Positions 1 to 11,955 of a stretch of 64,000 nucleotides of DNA are shown here, piece by piece; the first letter of the stretch is position 1; each line of letters begins with the position of its first letter. The position numbers and the translations under genes were made by a program. The DNA is from Arion vulgaris. Its lineage: Eukaryota; Mollusca; Gastropoda; Stylommatophora; Arionidae. The stretch covers positions 63,272,865 through 63,336,864 of the forward strand of contig CM036753.1 in NCBI GenBank assembly GCA_020796225.1, given 5' to 3'. Under the pieces are notes generated by a model that saw nothing but the letters and a program-made list of their open reading frames with translations, was not told the origin of the DNA and ran no database searches.

Positions 1-275
1 GACACAATCGACTCCGTAGCCACATATATACGAAATTCAAGATTGGCAATTCAGCCATGTGTACATGCGAACAGGCACATCAGACTACAGAGCACATACT
101 TCAAGACTGTCCCGAATATGCTATACTGAGGCAAACTAACTGGCCTAACGAAACAACACTGGACATAAAACTACACATACCTCTGTGTGAGCTACAAAAG
201 ACAGTGTAGTTTATATAAGCGACAACGTTGAATATATAGACAATATTTCAAGCGAACGAAAGGAAGGAAGGATTA
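1..275 (+). mobile_element. LINE-H copy, 3' end of ORF2, cut by window edge
   Basis: This is the 3' end of a non-LTR retrotransposon whose start lies outside the window. It matches 60880-61140 closely, including the region encoding a Cys-rich tail (C-x-C, then the EHILQDC-type motif) that follows RNase H in I/Jockey-like elements. It ends in a GAACGAAAGGAAGG-type tail, as the second copy does. Frame damage makes it a dead relic. The family match is seen directly; the exact clade is inferred. Confidence 0.7.
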
Positions 276-402
276 ACTGGTTACGTCTGTAATATACTAC
301 TGACTTGCATCCTCATGATATGACTATCTCAATGTGAGCGATTGAAACTTGTTTACAGTGTAAGAATGCCTATAGTACTCGTGGAAACTAGAAATTGTAA
401 AG

Positions 403-1400
403 ATGTGATAAGATGAGATATCGTCTTGGTGTTTTGTCACTACGTTCTCGTCATGCTATCGCCCAAACCAAAGCAAGTATGCGGGTTACTGAGTATCAGA
501 GCTGCGCAAGAATATTAAGAGTATAATAATCAAACGTCGCATGTCTCGTATTGCACAAGTTGAGAGAACAATTAGTCAGATGACCACAGTTGCGACTCTA
601 CCGACAGGGGAAGTGTAGATTCCTATAGACTTTAGCATAGACAACTTTTCCATTGTTATCATATCTCTTGAATGGGAACGGGGTGATTGTGGCAATAAGG
701 AAGCTGAACTCGTTAAGCAGTCGATAGCAAATTATGCAAATGAAGATGATGTTGGTGTGTGTAAAGATGGATCTGTGTATCGTGGTAAGTCAGGCTAGGT
801 ATTCTTAGCTATCACGCACGTTTGTGCCAATGCAGAGTTTAATGGAGCATACAGGACAACTTCTTCTAGTATGAAGATAAAAGTTGAAGCCGTTACTGTT
901 GCCATCTAGTGACACTCTGGAACTCCGCAATTTGTGCTGTTGTTGTGTCTGACTCTCAGTCAATGCTTCGGAGGGTCCAGTGCGGAAAATTGTGGTATGA
1001 ATGGATGATATGTCGAGGTTTATAACCTCAAAAATCTTACGTGGATCAGCTGCCATAGATTTGAGGTTGTTCGTGACTATGAGAAAGCGGAAAGACTTTT
1101 ATCAGCAGCATAAATCGTGAAGGAATTGAAGATAGATAGGAGTAAATTACTTCTGTTTCTCGACGACCGAATCTTGGATGAAGACAATAAACTTTAGGTC
1201 GAATCTTTCCAGCGATTTCAGAAGTTAATTAAACTTCGTACATGCATAAGTGTTTGCTTAAGGGGCAGAATGGTAAGTCTGCTTAACCAGAGAGCCACGA
1301 AAACCATACCTGTGCATACCCTTTGACCTCTGCTGGGGTGCAGAGTCTGGTCAACTATGGGTCTGACCGAATTGACATGACGTCAGTTTAGTAGTCAATA
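403..1400 (+). mobile_element. LINE-I degraded copy (RT end to RNase H)
   Basis: Plus-strand relic matching the minus-strand copy at 41212-42239 along most of its length. The region near 410-480 encodes the LSLRSRHAIAQTKA peptide also present in that copy. The stretch near 745-780 is a decayed counterpart of the YTDGS RNase H motif. The end near 1320-1400 matches the 3' end of the other copy. Frameshifts and stops occur throughout, so no protein can be made. The RNase H domain and peptide style fit the I clade, which includes the snail element Nimbus; the clade is inferred. Confidence 0.65.
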
Positions 1401-1426
1401 ATCAATCAACTAGGACTTGACTTTCA

Positions 1427-1536
1427 ACATTTTAGAACTCTATTCAGATGACATTTTAGAACTCTATTAATGATGACATTTAAGAACCTCTATTCAATGA
1501 TGACATTTTAAGAACCTCTATTCAATGATGACATTT
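1427..1536. repeat. Short tandem repeat, about 32 bp x 3-4
   Basis: Units containing GATGACATTTTAAGAACCTC repeat with small length changes directly after the LINE-I 3' end. It may have grown from the tail of that element. Confidence 0.75.
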
Positions 1537-1867
1537 CTCTAATGTCCATATTAATCTCTCATTTCTTTCCATCTTCCTTCTTTCAATTAACAATTAACTT
1601 GTTCTAATATCTTCATATCAATATCTCCAGACTTATCGTTTGTTTATCCACACGTCTGTCGCCTTTGTTTAATATGTAAATAAAATGGCATGGTAGTGAA
1701 ACAATGCGATATTAATTGCAGATCTTGATTAGCTATATCTCTGTACACATTTAAAAACAGTTTGTTTTAGCTTGCCAGTTTGTGACCGTAGTACTTCTAA
1801 TCACAAAATGGAACAGCTTAATGTGAGTGATTTATTATATCGTATGTAGCATTATTCCCATAGCATC

Positions 1868-2206
1868 CAAAGTTGGACTGCAGATAAGCTGCGATAAGAC
1901 ACATATAATGAAGAAATCTGTGACAAGTTAATGCAGATATCAAGCTAGAAATCAAATCGATAAAAATAACAGAGCAATTCTCCAATTTGGAGAGCAATTT
2001 TGATTGCACAGCAGATACCGGTAAATAATATATGATGCGTATTGTGGAAGAAACATCATCTTTCAAAAGTCTAAATAATATATGGGATTCGAAATGATAT
2101 AACCTTGAAACTAAATTAAAATTGTTAAGTTTAAATGTCTCAATCCTAACTTATGGCAGCGAGAGTTGGAAAATGACAAAAGATATAGAAAGTAAGTTAA
2201 TGCATT
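1868..2206 (+). mobile_element. LINE-F fragment (degraded reverse transcriptase C-terminal part)
   Basis: Base-level match to 19145-19490, from the segment encoding SKVGLQIS to the one encoding ESWKMTKDIESK. Stop codons and indels break every frame. Both copies lie on the plus strand. The match stops abruptly at about 2206. From there to about 2620 I recognise nothing. Confidence 0.7.
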
Positions 2207-2654
2207 TTACTTTCTTAGGTCGTAGTACTCTGAATTGAGTACAAGAAAAGCACTGGGAAGAAAATACGGCCGGAGTGAAGTTGAGTTTCCGTGAAGTTGT
2301 GTGCCGATGGTCAGTGAAAAATGCAGGTTCAACACCGAATTCCTCAATGTACCTCATTGTGAAAAAACGGGTTCGTTTAGTTTCTCTTACTTTACTATAT
2401 ACACATATATAAATGTATATAAATGTAGAGTATGTACTACAATCAGTTTCCGGGGCCCCTAAGGAAAAGTGCGGCACTGTTTTGGTCAGTGCCAGCTCTC
2501 TGACCCTGGCGCTACATTGTCACCTTATTTTATAATGTATAGGATTCCACTTTCTGACTGCCTTTACTCTCTGTGTTACCGATTGTTGGGACTGTGTAGT
2601 ACAGGATGACATGAACCTGAGGAATTTAATGGCCGAATGGCTAGTGCACTCGCC

Positions 2655-2790
2655 TCGAATATATTCAGGTTATGATGTTTTCTTTAGCTCCCGAAGAAAA
2701 AATCTCCTTAGCCGTACTGGGGATCGAACCCGGGTTAATTCTGAATGAAGGAAAAATATTGAATAATCACACTACCGACAATGTAAGTCA
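2655..2790 (-). mobile_element. tRNA-like SINE head
   Basis: The minus strand carries an A-box-like stretch near 2775-2760 and a clear B-box-like GGTTCGATCC near 2735-2720, spaced as in a tRNA-derived SINE. A second tRNA-like stretch (TGGCCGAATGGCTA) sits on the plus strand near 2630. No further copy of this family was found, so the call is tentative. Confidence 0.35.
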
Positions 2791-3080
2791 TTTGACGCTG
2801 ACATTATCAGCATCACTTATGTGAGTGCCCTGTGTGCACTTAGTCAACTTGAATAAGTTTTTCCCCCAGAAGAAATGTTTATATTGTATAGATAAACACA
2901 CTAATACACAAACAAACATATCTATTTGCTTATTTACACGTAATGTTATGATAACATCAGATGGGAAATGTAGCTCCGTTATAATTAAAAAAATTAATAA
3001 CACAGGAAATATGCAAGACAGAAAATTATTGCCTTCATAAAATAATAATATCTCGCTAATGTAATTAGAAAGGGTAATCT

Positions 3081-5257
3081 TTTGTGTTTATCATGCTAGT
3101 CTTGCAACTTAGATGTAGTTTGGACATCTACGAGAAGATGATCCACATTTTGTGTTTATCATGCTAGTCTTGCAACTTAGATGTAGTTTGAACATCTGCG
3201 AGAAGATGATCCCCATTTTGTGTTTATCATGCTAGTCTTGTAACTTAGATGTAGTTTGGACATCTACGAGAAGATGATCCCCATTTTGTGTTTATCATGC
3301 TAGTCTTGTAACTTAGATGTAGTTTAAACATCTGCGAGAAGATGATCCCCATTTTGTGTTTATCATGCTAGTCTTGTAACTTAGATGTAGTTTGAACATC
3401 TGCGAGAAGATGATCCCCATTTTGTGTTTATCATGCTAGTCTTGTAACTTAGATGTAGTTTGAACATCTGCGAGAAGATGATCCCCATTTTGTGTTTATC
3501 ATGCTAGTCTTGTAACTTAGATGTAGTTTGAACATCTGCGAGAAGATGATCCCCATTTTGTGTTTATCATGCTAGTCTTGTAACTTAGATGTAGTTTGGA
3601 CATCTACGAGAAGATGATCCCTATTTTGTGTTTATCATGCTAGTCTTGTAACTTAGATGTAGTTTAAACATCTGCGAGAAGATGATCCCCATTTTGTGTT
3701 TATCATGCTAGTCTTGTAACTTAGATGTAGTTTGGACATCTACGAGAAGATGATCCCCATTTTGTGTTTATCATGCTAGTCTTGTAACTTAGATGTAGTT
3801 TGGACATCTACGAGAAGATGATCCCCATTTTGTGTTTATCATGCTAGTCTTGTAACTTAGATGTAGTTTGAACATCTGCGAGAAGATGATCCCCATTTTG
3901 TGTTTATCATGCTAGTCTTGCAACTTAGATGTAGTTTGAACATCTGCGAGAAGATGATCCCCATTTTGTGTTTATCATGCTAGTCTTGTAACTTAGATGT
4001 AGTTTGGACATCTACGAGAAGATGATCCCCATTTTGTGTTTATCATGCTAGTCTTGCAACTTAGATGTAGTTTGGACATCTACGAGAAGATGATCCCCAT
4101 TTTGTGTTTATCATGCTAGTCTTGTAACTTAGATGTAGTTTGGACATCTACGAGAAGATGATCCCTATTTTGTGTTTATCATGCTAGTCTTGCAACTTAG
4201 ATGTAGTTTGAACATCTGCGAGAAGATGATCCCCATTTTGTGTTTATCATGCTAGTCTTGTAACTTAGATGTAGTTTGGACATCTACGAGAAGATGATCC
4301 CCATTTTGTGTTTATCATGCTAGTCTTGCAACTTAGATGTAGTTTGGACATCTACGAGAAGATGATCCCTATTTTGTGTTTATCATGCTAGTCTTGTAAC
4401 TTAGATGTAGTTTGGACATCTACGAGAAGATGATCCCCATTTTGTGTTTATCATGCTAGTCTTGCAACTTAGATGTAGTTTGAACATCTGCGAGAAGATG
4501 ATCCCCATTTTGTGTTTATCATGCTAGTCTTGTAACTTAGATGTAGTTTGAACATCTGCGAGAAGATGATCCCCATTTTGTGTTTATCATGCTAGTCTTG
4601 CAACTTAGATGTAGTTTGAACATCTGCGAGAAGATGATCCCCATTTTGTGTTTATCATGCTAGTCTTGTAACTTAGATGTAGTTTGGACATCTACGAGAA
4701 GATGATCCCCATTTTGTGTTTATCATGCTAGTCTTGTAACTTAGATGTAGTTTGGACATCTACGAGAAGATGATCCCCATTTTGTGTTTATCATGCTAGT
4801 CTTGTAACTTAGATGTAGTTTGGACATCTACGAGAAGATGATCCCCATTTTGTGTTTATCATGCTAGTCTTGCAACTTAGATGTAGTTTAAACATCTGCG
4901 AGAAGATGATCCCCATTTTGTGTTTATCATGCTAGTCTTGCAACTTAGATGTAGTTTGAACATCTGCGAGAAGATGATCCCCATTTTGTGTTTATCATGC
5001 TAGTCTTGTAACTTAGATGTAGTTTGGACATCTACGAGAAGATGATCCCCATTTTGTGTTTATCATGCTAGTCTTGTAACTTAGATGTAGTTTGGACATC
5101 TACGAGAAGATGATCCCCATTTTGTGTTTATCATGCTAGTCTTGTAACTTAGATGTAGTTTGGACATCTACGAGAAGATGATCCCCATTTTGTGTTTATC
5201 ATGCTAGTCTTGTAACTTAGATGTAGTTTGGACATCTGCGAGAAGATGATCCCCATT
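3081..5257. repeat. 68-bp satellite, 32 tandem copies
   Basis: The period is exactly 68 bp, and 32 units fill the interval. Units differ at only a few positions. Each contains a hairpin with stem TAGATGT / ACATCTA around a 7-nt loop. Two variant types alternate irregularly: GGACATCTAC and GAACATCTGC, the latter with an AAACATCTGC subtype. The two differing sites are linked in all units except the last. No reading frame is conserved (68 is not a multiple of 3), so it is non-coding. Confidence 0.97.
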
Positions 5258-5404
5258 GTCTTATTTTTGTTGTAGATAAACGAACTTTTATCTCTAGTAT
5301 TTACACTGAAGTGCAATCTTTAATGTTGTCAATCCATTTATTGTTCTATTTTTATCATCTAGTTTTTGACAGCTTCGTTGAACACAGTTATAGCAATATA
5401 TGTC

Positions 5405-6075
5405 AATATATCTCTTCTTCTTCAGCGATCTCTGGTCATGCGCTTAATTTACTGTGACTACAAACTGAGCAGTCAGCTTTAGGTCTGTCAGGTCTCCCCA
5501 AAGCTTAGTTATTATGTTGACTGGGTGTGGCCACATGTTTCTTCTCAGCTCACCCAGGAGAGGATAGTCTTGCAGGATATGCTCCGGTTTCCCTTTCGAA
5601 TGTTGACACTGGCAGAGATCTGTATGACTTATTCCAAGTTTATATGAGTGTTTGTTGATTCTGCAGTGTCCGGCTAGTTAGTTTGTTGTTTTCCTGCCAA
5701 AGGCGGCACATAGGACATAGGCTTTAGAGCTCCATGTGACGTATTTCGTTGGAGATCTTGTATGCTTTTAAATCCCATAGTTCACTTTTTTGTAGGATTG
5801 TTCTTTGTAGAATGGTTTTACGTCTTCCACGTTTTCTTTTCCCAAAAGGTGACCACATAAGGACTTTCAGTGTCCGGTACGTAGTCGAAATATAATGACC
5901 TGGTCTGTTCTGCTTAGGTCTTTGAGGAAGTCTTTTCCATAACCATATCCAGCGTTTGTCTTTCAGTTTACTGCAGTATTTTCTCTGTATGAAGGTTTTT
6001 GACCTGCTGTAAATATATATATAACACCATACTAAGTTCGTATTTGATCTCCACGATGCGTGCAACAAAGTTACT
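5405..6075 (-). mobile_element. LINE-E 3' part (RNase H tail region), chimeric
   Basis: The minus strand encodes a C-x-C plus EHILQDYP tail near 5690-5560, then an AEEE-type end and a GAAGAAGAAGA tail near 5420. The start (SKTFIQRKYCSKLKDKRW) parallels the copy at 19945-20230. Between these lies a patch (GKRKRGRRKT, about 5850-5720) typical of a different LINE C-terminus, so this is a nested or recombined relic. It has several stop codons. Confidence 0.65.
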
Positions 6076-6261
6076 TGCGGATACATCATAAACAAACTAA
6101 CGCTGCTTGCGGTGGATTCCATCGTTAGATGAATTTCATCGGCACTGTTTATTTAAAAGAGTTGCGTTTAATCGAATGTGGTGGCCAGACGTCTACGCTG
6201 ACTACAATCTCCCAGGATCTACCACAGTCATCTCCACTGTCCACCGCATTATTGAATGTGT

Positions 6262-6330
6262 ATATAGTGTTCTCTCTCTCTCGTTCTCTCTCTCTCTCTT
6301 GTTCTCTCTCTCTCTGTCTCTTATATCTTC
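6262..6330. repeat. (TC)n microsatellite
   Basis: An imperfect CT/TC run, open in two frames only because of its composition. Confidence 0.9.
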
Positions 6331-6617
6331 GCTATAGTATTTGGCTAAAACATTTTCATGATTCTTCTTAAATATTTATTTTGGAATGTCTTCAGCTTGC
6401 GTATGATGTGTTCCTTTTTCAGCAACTTATTATTGTATAACAACACTCACAGACCACTACTTAAATATATTTTAAGTTTTGATTAAGATCAATCCTTTGG
6501 CTTTCAGATCGTGATGATTACGAAACAACAATGGAATGTGCTGGCAGGAGATGTCACACTTCTTTACGAGGACACTAGATTTGAAGACGTCAGACACAAA
6601 TACTTCGAAGAATTATC

Positions 6618-6936
6618 AGAGTGTTTCTCAAACTTTTGGAAATCCTGGACTACTTAAAGTTCTACAAGAAATCGCAAGCGCACTATATACAAAAACTTAA
6701 TAAATAAGATTCGAAAAGTAAAGAAATACGAAATAATTGGAACATGCTACGCACCTTTATTCATCATTTAATTTCTGCCTCTATGAGAAGTATGGACCTG
6801 ATGTGTCTTGACGATTGTTTACTCTGGTGCTCTCTGGCATCCCGTTGCCGACCACTGATATGGGATTTCCAAGGACGCACCTAGGAATGTCACCGGGCAC
6901 ACTGGTGCGCCTGGGCACAACCTTTGAGAACCACTG
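6618..6936. mobile_element. hAT-like MITE, about 320 bp
   Basis: Ends are inverted copies of a CAGTGGTTCTCAAA-type terminus: AGTGTTTCTCAAA at the left, TTTGAGAACCACTG at the right. The flanking 8-mers AATTATCA and AATTAACT share their first five bases, as expected for a decayed hAT target duplication. There is no transposase ORF, so it is non-autonomous. Confidence 0.6.
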
Positions 6937-7605
6937 AATTAACTTTAATGCATAAGTATAGACCTATATACTCGAACACAAGAGGATTGTGAGTTTAATC
7001 CCCCACTCACCAGAGAAAGATTCAGTTGGTAGAATCAGGCTTTTAAAACTGTTCTGAGAATTGGGGACATCAGACTAAGACATCTTGTTGATACAAAACA
7101 TGTAGAAAGCAGTAACTTCTACAAAACTTCTCCATACGGGTGCTACATCCATTATTTCCGAATAACAAGATGTCACTAAGACAGAAAGTATAGCACTCAT
7201 AGTAATAGTCGCAAACAAACTTGACTGGCAGAATAGAAACAAGATAACTAGACATGACAATTGTTCGATTACTTTAACGTGAAACTTCAATAACATTCCA
7301 ACAACCGAGCACATTGATTGACAGAAAAATAACATACATAAATCAAGAAATAGCCAAACCACATAAACAGAAACCTCCAGGCGGGACCTACAATGAGCGT
7401 ATCGTCTAGTTTCTGACGGTGTTTATTATTATTTCTTGAACTATCTCCAAATATATAATATCTATGTTCAGAGAGAGTTGTATAAATATGTAGCAGAAAT
7501 GACAAGACCCAAACATTTGCAGAAAGGACGTGACTAAACTGTGGGATGCTCTGGTATACTTACCGTTGTGAGGTTCCCCACATGAGAATCAAGCTTGTAA
7601 AGTAC
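6937..7605. other. Stretch with a weak LINE 3' relic
   Basis: The segment 7010-7190 resembles 26640-26795 and 28450-28570, sharing the core CTACATCCATT and the spacing before it. These look like decayed 3' ends of one LINE family on the plus strand. The remainder holds only short spurious frames. Confidence 0.35.
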
Positions 7606-7977
7606 ATCATCATCAAATAACTTGTCCTGAGCAGAACGTTGCCACCCCTACAATCCTCCGGAATTTCTCTCTCTCATAGACCAGATGTCCTACCTCTGCA
7701 GCCGTCATGTTCAATACTGAATCCATCTTCTCCGTGGTCTTCCTCCTCTTTTCTTTGCCGGTATGCCTCCTTCCATGATGGTCTTCTCCAGCCCGTCATG
7801 TCTTTTTATATGTCCAACATATCTCAATTTTCTCATTTTTATTTGTAGCATCAGCCAGTTTTCTTTGATTTTGAGTTCTTTCTGTATAGTGCTATTTGTT
7901 CTCTTCTCTGTCCGTGATATACGAAGGACTCTTCTGTAACACTTATATTCAAAAGCACATAGATGTAAAGTACACAA
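7605..7977 (-). mobile_element. LINE-Y C-terminal fragment
   Basis: The minus strand encodes CYRRVLRISRTEKRTN, then KLRYVGHIKRHDGLEKT and a GGRPRRRW motif: the standard C-terminal end of an RTE-like endonuclease/reverse transcriptase protein. Only the last 90 or so residues survive, 5'-truncated at 7977. The 3' end (about 7605-7640) matches those near 42830 and 53960. Confidence 0.8.
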
Positions 7978-8104
7978 AATAATAATGTAGTTTTTATTTC
8001 CTATTCAATAAGAAATCCAAATTTGAATTAGAAGGCATATATATTCGTTTAACATAGACATACAACTAAGATGTCTAATGTTGCATTTATCATTGAGATC
8101 AATT

Positions 8105-8388
8105 ACGAACTTCGCCGGTGTGGTGCCGGTGCCCGCATGGGAAGCAAAGAATAGTACTACTGTGATCTACAAGACATGTCGTAAGAGGTGACTGATGTAG
8201 GACCTAGGAAGCTACCCTAGTAAATAAAAAGCATCGCTGATATCGGATGTGATGGCCTACTTGTAGGCGCAAAACTGGTACAACGTACAATCGCCCTTAG
8301 GCTCAGATCACATATAAATCACATAGAGTGGTTAACAAGTGTTGGATATGTAGCGTTCGAAGAAGAAGAAGAAGAAGAAGAAGAAGAA
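8105..8388 (+). mobile_element. SINE-B, near full length
   Basis: This is the best copy of a retroposon seen seven times here. Hallmarks in order are a GTGCCGGTGCCCGC head, GACATGTCGTAAGAGG, AGCTACCCTAGTAAATAAA, CCTACTTGTAGGCG and a (GAA)n tail at 8359-8387. The tail implies retroposition. No clear tRNA A/B boxes are visible, so the promoter origin is unknown. Confidence 0.8.
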
Positions 8389-8431
8389 TTACGAACTTAG
8401 TCTGGTATATAAAATTGTATATATAAAGGAA

Positions 8432-8698
8432 TTTTTACGCCAAATGATTGACTTTATTGCACCGGGTTTTATCCCATTTGGCTCGGTCCCTCTCCGCAGA
8501 AATGGCACGCCATCTTCCGAGAGTATCGCACAAAGCACGAACTCCATAGCTTCAGCAACAATTCTAGGGATCTCTGGGAAAACACAAACTCGTGAACAGA
8601 ACGGCGCGGTCCGGATTCGAACCCACGACCTTCGACTCGCAAGGCAAGGGCTTAACCACTTAACCACAGAGACCCCCGTGCATGTGGTCAACGGAACC
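8432..8698 (-). mobile_element. SINE-A, near full length
   Basis: Read on the minus strand it begins with a tRNA-like head: an A-box-type GTGGTTAAGTGG, then B-box GGTTCGAATCC near 8622-8612. A body follows (GTTCACGAG, GGAGTTCGTGCTTTGTG) and the end CAATAAAGTCAATCATT. Five copies occur in this window, on both strands. Confidence 0.85.
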
Positions 8699-8904
8699 GT
8701 CAAAAAGATTATAACAATGGAACAATAAATTCATTGACAACATTAAAGTTGGCAGCTTAGTGTAAATAGACACCGTGTTTGGTTAACAAAGCAAGCTAGA
8801 TTTGATCTCCAAAGTACAATTTTACAAAAGAATAATATCCCGTTTTTATACGAAAGAATATAGTTTAAAACCTGCATTTCTTTAAATGACAGTATACATG
8901 TTTG

Positions 8905-9100
8905 GCTGCTCTCTGACGTGGAGGTAAGTGCTCGCCTATCGTTTCAAAGTTGCCGGCTCGTTCCCGGGTTGAGCGATGGGGATATTTTACCAAAGATACC
9001 AGATCTTAGTGTAGGGGAGATCGAGTTCCTAGTCTTATCGGTGACGGACATTAACAGTTTGGTAACTTTGTATGTTTAATTTTAGCATTAAAAGGCTATA
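8905..9100 (+). mobile_element. SINE-C 5' fragment
   Basis: A tRNA-like head (GACGTGGAGGTAAGTGCTCG, then GCTCGTTCCC) is followed by GAGATCGAGTTCCTAGTC and a GACGGACA element, as in the fuller copy at 22996-23600. It lacks the 3' half. Confidence 0.6.
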
Positions 9101-9289
9101 GGCAATTGCAAAGCAGTTATCGGGTATATTATCAGCACTCATGAAGTCTTAGGTCCCCGATCTGCCACAAATCAGGAGCATCCAGAGTCAACTGCCTTCG
9201 ATTTGAAACGAACTTTTAGATTTGCATGTTTGGTCGGGTTTTTCGGTTTGTTTTCCCATCTTTCTAATTGGTCAGCGAGAATTCAGAAC

Positions 9290-10990
9290 CCTGAAATGTT
9301 CATGGAAGCTTCTTCAAGTGCGTTAGATGTGTTGAAGTCGTATGAGTAGACAAGAGCCATGCAGATTAAACATAAATAACTCAACCGTCATACCAAAGTT
9401 AATCAGATGTGATGAGTGGATTTGTCACTGCCTTTGAGATCTTCCTGTTTGCGTGACAAGAACTAGACCCTTCAGCGATCTAACATTGTCTTTGGTGTTC
9501 AATTTCTGAGGCATAATCATTTGTCAGGCATGCTTTTCTGTGATGGCCCCGGTTTGCTGTTTAATTTTTTTGTTATTACTGTCAGGGACATTTCCTAACA
9601 GTTATATAACCATTTGTAGCAAGATACATTGGACTAACAGGAAAATGGAGACAAATTTTGAGAGTACACTGAGTCAATAAAAGCATTGATATCCGATTTA
9701 AATTTATGAAAGAAGAAAATTTGAAGATTAAATATCATTACACTGAAGAGCACGATCTGAGTGTACTTGAACGTTAATTCACAAATCAGGTCCAGATGGA
9801 ACACCAGTTGAAGTTGAATTGAAGTAATCCTTTAGATTTTGGAAAGGTTATTGTCATGGGCTAATCATTGATACCCATCTTTCTCAATCTTGATACGACG
9901 AGGAGATTAGAACTGATTCTCTGTCTTCTAAAGACTTCTCAGTGCGTTAAGAATGTAGTTGAAGATCGATATGAATAAGATGCAAAGCCACTGAACAGAT
10001 AAATTCATTAGAATAACTCCCATACACAAAATGTCATTATCTTCAAAATTACATCATGTATGCTTGCTGGTGTTACGGATTTCGTGCACTGCCTTTGAGA
10101 TCTTCCTGTTTAAGAACTGATTGTTGTAAAGACTAGACCTCTTCAGCGACTCTAACCATTGTCTTTCAGCCCAGCCTGTTTCAATCTTCCTGAGCATAAT
10201 CAATATGTCACCAAGAAAACATGCATTAATAAAAGTCTGTGACTCCAGCCAGACCATCGCGTTAAGTCGTGAATATACTGGAATTATTTATTGAGTCTGT
10301 CGTGAATTCTTTGTGCCTAACATGTTATCTAACCAATTTTAAGCACCTCAGTCTTTGTTTTCTTTTGTCTTGCATTCAGTGTTGTATTTTTTTTCGGTTT
10401 ATCCATCAACCGTCTTCGGTTCCCTCGACTTCTTTCCTGATGGTCTGTTGTTACTCTGTCGTTTCATTCTTATAAGTGGTCAAACCACTTCTTCTTTTGT
10501 GTAATTAAACAGGTTCTGTAACTTTCTTCTTTTAGGTTGGTGATATATTTCTGTGTTGTTTAACTTGCAGGACATTCCATGTATTATGTTTGACTGAGCT
10601 GTCATTGTCCATTTTCTCTGTAACACAATAGGTTAATCTGTGGATCATCTGTTGTTTAGCTGTCAGTGGAATTTTGGGTCCTTAACAATGTTATACATAA
10701 CCATTTTGTAAAGACAAAAAAGGCCATACATGCTGGGAACTATACTGAAATAAAATGTTGAGAGATTGCTGGAAATATGAAGATAACATTATTAGAAGTC
10801 AATAAATAGCATTATATCCGAATGTAATTCATGTAAAAAGGAAGAAAATGTTGAAGATTAAATAGATCCAATTTTACATGTGAAGATTGCATGATCTGAT
10901 GTGAATACTAATGAACGGATTAATTCACAATATTGAGGAACCAGATGGAACACAAGTGAAGGAATTAATTTGAATGCTAATTGACACTTT
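9290..10990. repeat. Decayed direct duplication carrying SINE-C 3' pieces
   Basis: Two blocks recur in order. Block one: 9290-9560 and 9900-10230, sharing CACTGCCTTTGAGATCTTCC. Block two: 9560-9880 and 10660-10990, sharing AGATGGAACAC and GAAGATTAAATA. The second set is split by about 400 bp (10260-10660) of T-rich minus-strand LINE-like sequence. Parts of block one match the SINE-C 3' half (TCTTCAAAATTACAT, TTCGTGCAC). The copies are separated by many indels. Confidence 0.5.
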
Positions 10991-11300
10991 CGAATTCCTG
11001 GAAAGGATTAAATATAGACATGGGCTATATCTATCTATATCCTCTTCATGTCCAGTTTGACACATACGACTTTCATGAGAGATTATCATTGTTGTCGTTC
11101 TGGTGCCTTTCTACTGATTTGTTTCCCATCTCATACCACAATATTTCAACTCTTATGTCCACAGTTTTTATTCATTCTTATTTTGGAAGTCCAGGTATTA
11201 TTTTCCTATCCGCTGTCCACCACACAGTTGTCCTAGCTAATACTCCTACTAGCATACGACATACATCTTCAATTCACCTCCATCGTCGCCTTATCGTGTT
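10985..11300 (-). mobile_element. LINE-W decayed 3' fragment
   Basis: Aligns with 47095-47365: both share CATATCCTCTTCRTGTCC, a Pro-rich cleft (CCGCTGTCCA) and GCATACGACATACAT at matching distances. On the minus strand the better copy encodes a LINE C-terminus; this one is destroyed by stops. Confidence 0.5.
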
Positions 11301-11329
11301 TTTTTTTAATTGATGAATGGGTTTTTTTT

Positions 11330-11518
11330 TCCGATCCGAAGCACTTGAGCTTTTCAGCTCTTCGGCTCGGTGCCATGGACATCGTAACCTTCGGTTCGGT
11401 GCCACGAACACCGTGAATCTGGGGATCTGTGGCTTTTCTGCCTGCCCACGGAATTGAACCCGTACACACAGGGCTAGTCACCCACAGTCCAACGCGCTAC
11501 GAACACGCTGGGCACGCG
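11330..11518 (-). mobile_element. SINE-D, tRNA-derived
   Basis: The minus strand begins with a good tRNA-like head: A-box-type GTTCGTAGCGCGTTGG, then B-box GGTTCAATTCC near 11463-11453, at tRNA spacing. The body has two CGGTGTTCGTGGCACCG-like segments. It is the only copy seen here, so family status is inferred from the promoter boxes. Confidence 0.55.
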
Positions 11519-11519
11519 G

Positions 11520-11615
11520 GCGATGAATGGGATATATACCACCCGTGGTGGGCCGGGACTCGCAAGGGGAGCAAATAATAGTAATATTGCAACCTACAAG
11601 GCTTGTCGTAAGTTT
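11520..11615 (+). mobile_element. SINE-B 5' fragment
   Basis: Contains the GTGGTGGGCCGGGA head, a GCAAATAATAGTAAT counterpart of the SINE-B GCAAAGAATAG block, and ACAAGGCTTGTCGTAAG. It stops where SINE-C begins. Confidence 0.6.
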
Positions 11616-11619
11616 CGCC

Positions 11620-11955
11620 CTAGTGTAGGCTGGATATTTTTCAGAGATTCCTGATCTCAGTGTGTGATCGAGATCCTAGTTCTATCGAAGACGGACGATA
11701 AAACGTAGGTCCTGTGTTCAATCTGAGCCCTTAAAACGACCATAGACAGTTCAAAATGAAAAAGAGCAGGCTGAAAAGCCGCTGCCCAGATAAAATTAAT
11801 TTAAAAAGATTAAAAATAAAATTCCTACATAAATATTTTCGCCATTTTCAACACTACATTAGGGCTCCTCGCCAGTGCTACGGAGTTCGCGCACTGCAGT
11901 TGAGATCTCCCTGAAAGGGATTGAAGCACACATGGTTACTCATCGAAGTGCAATG
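11620..11955 (+). mobile_element. SINE-C, body and 3' end
   Basis: Matches 23245-23580 almost throughout: CCTGATCTCAGTGT, ATAAAACGTAGGTCC, AAAGAGCAGGCTG, TAAAATTCCTACA, CACATGGTTACTC and GCAATGATGATGGTCC. The tRNA-like head is missing or replaced by the SINE-B fragment before it. Confidence 0.75.

Noticed and set aside
3081..5257. CRISPR-like array
   Set aside because: Units are contiguous 68-bp satellite monomers with no unique spacers, in a eukaryotic genome.
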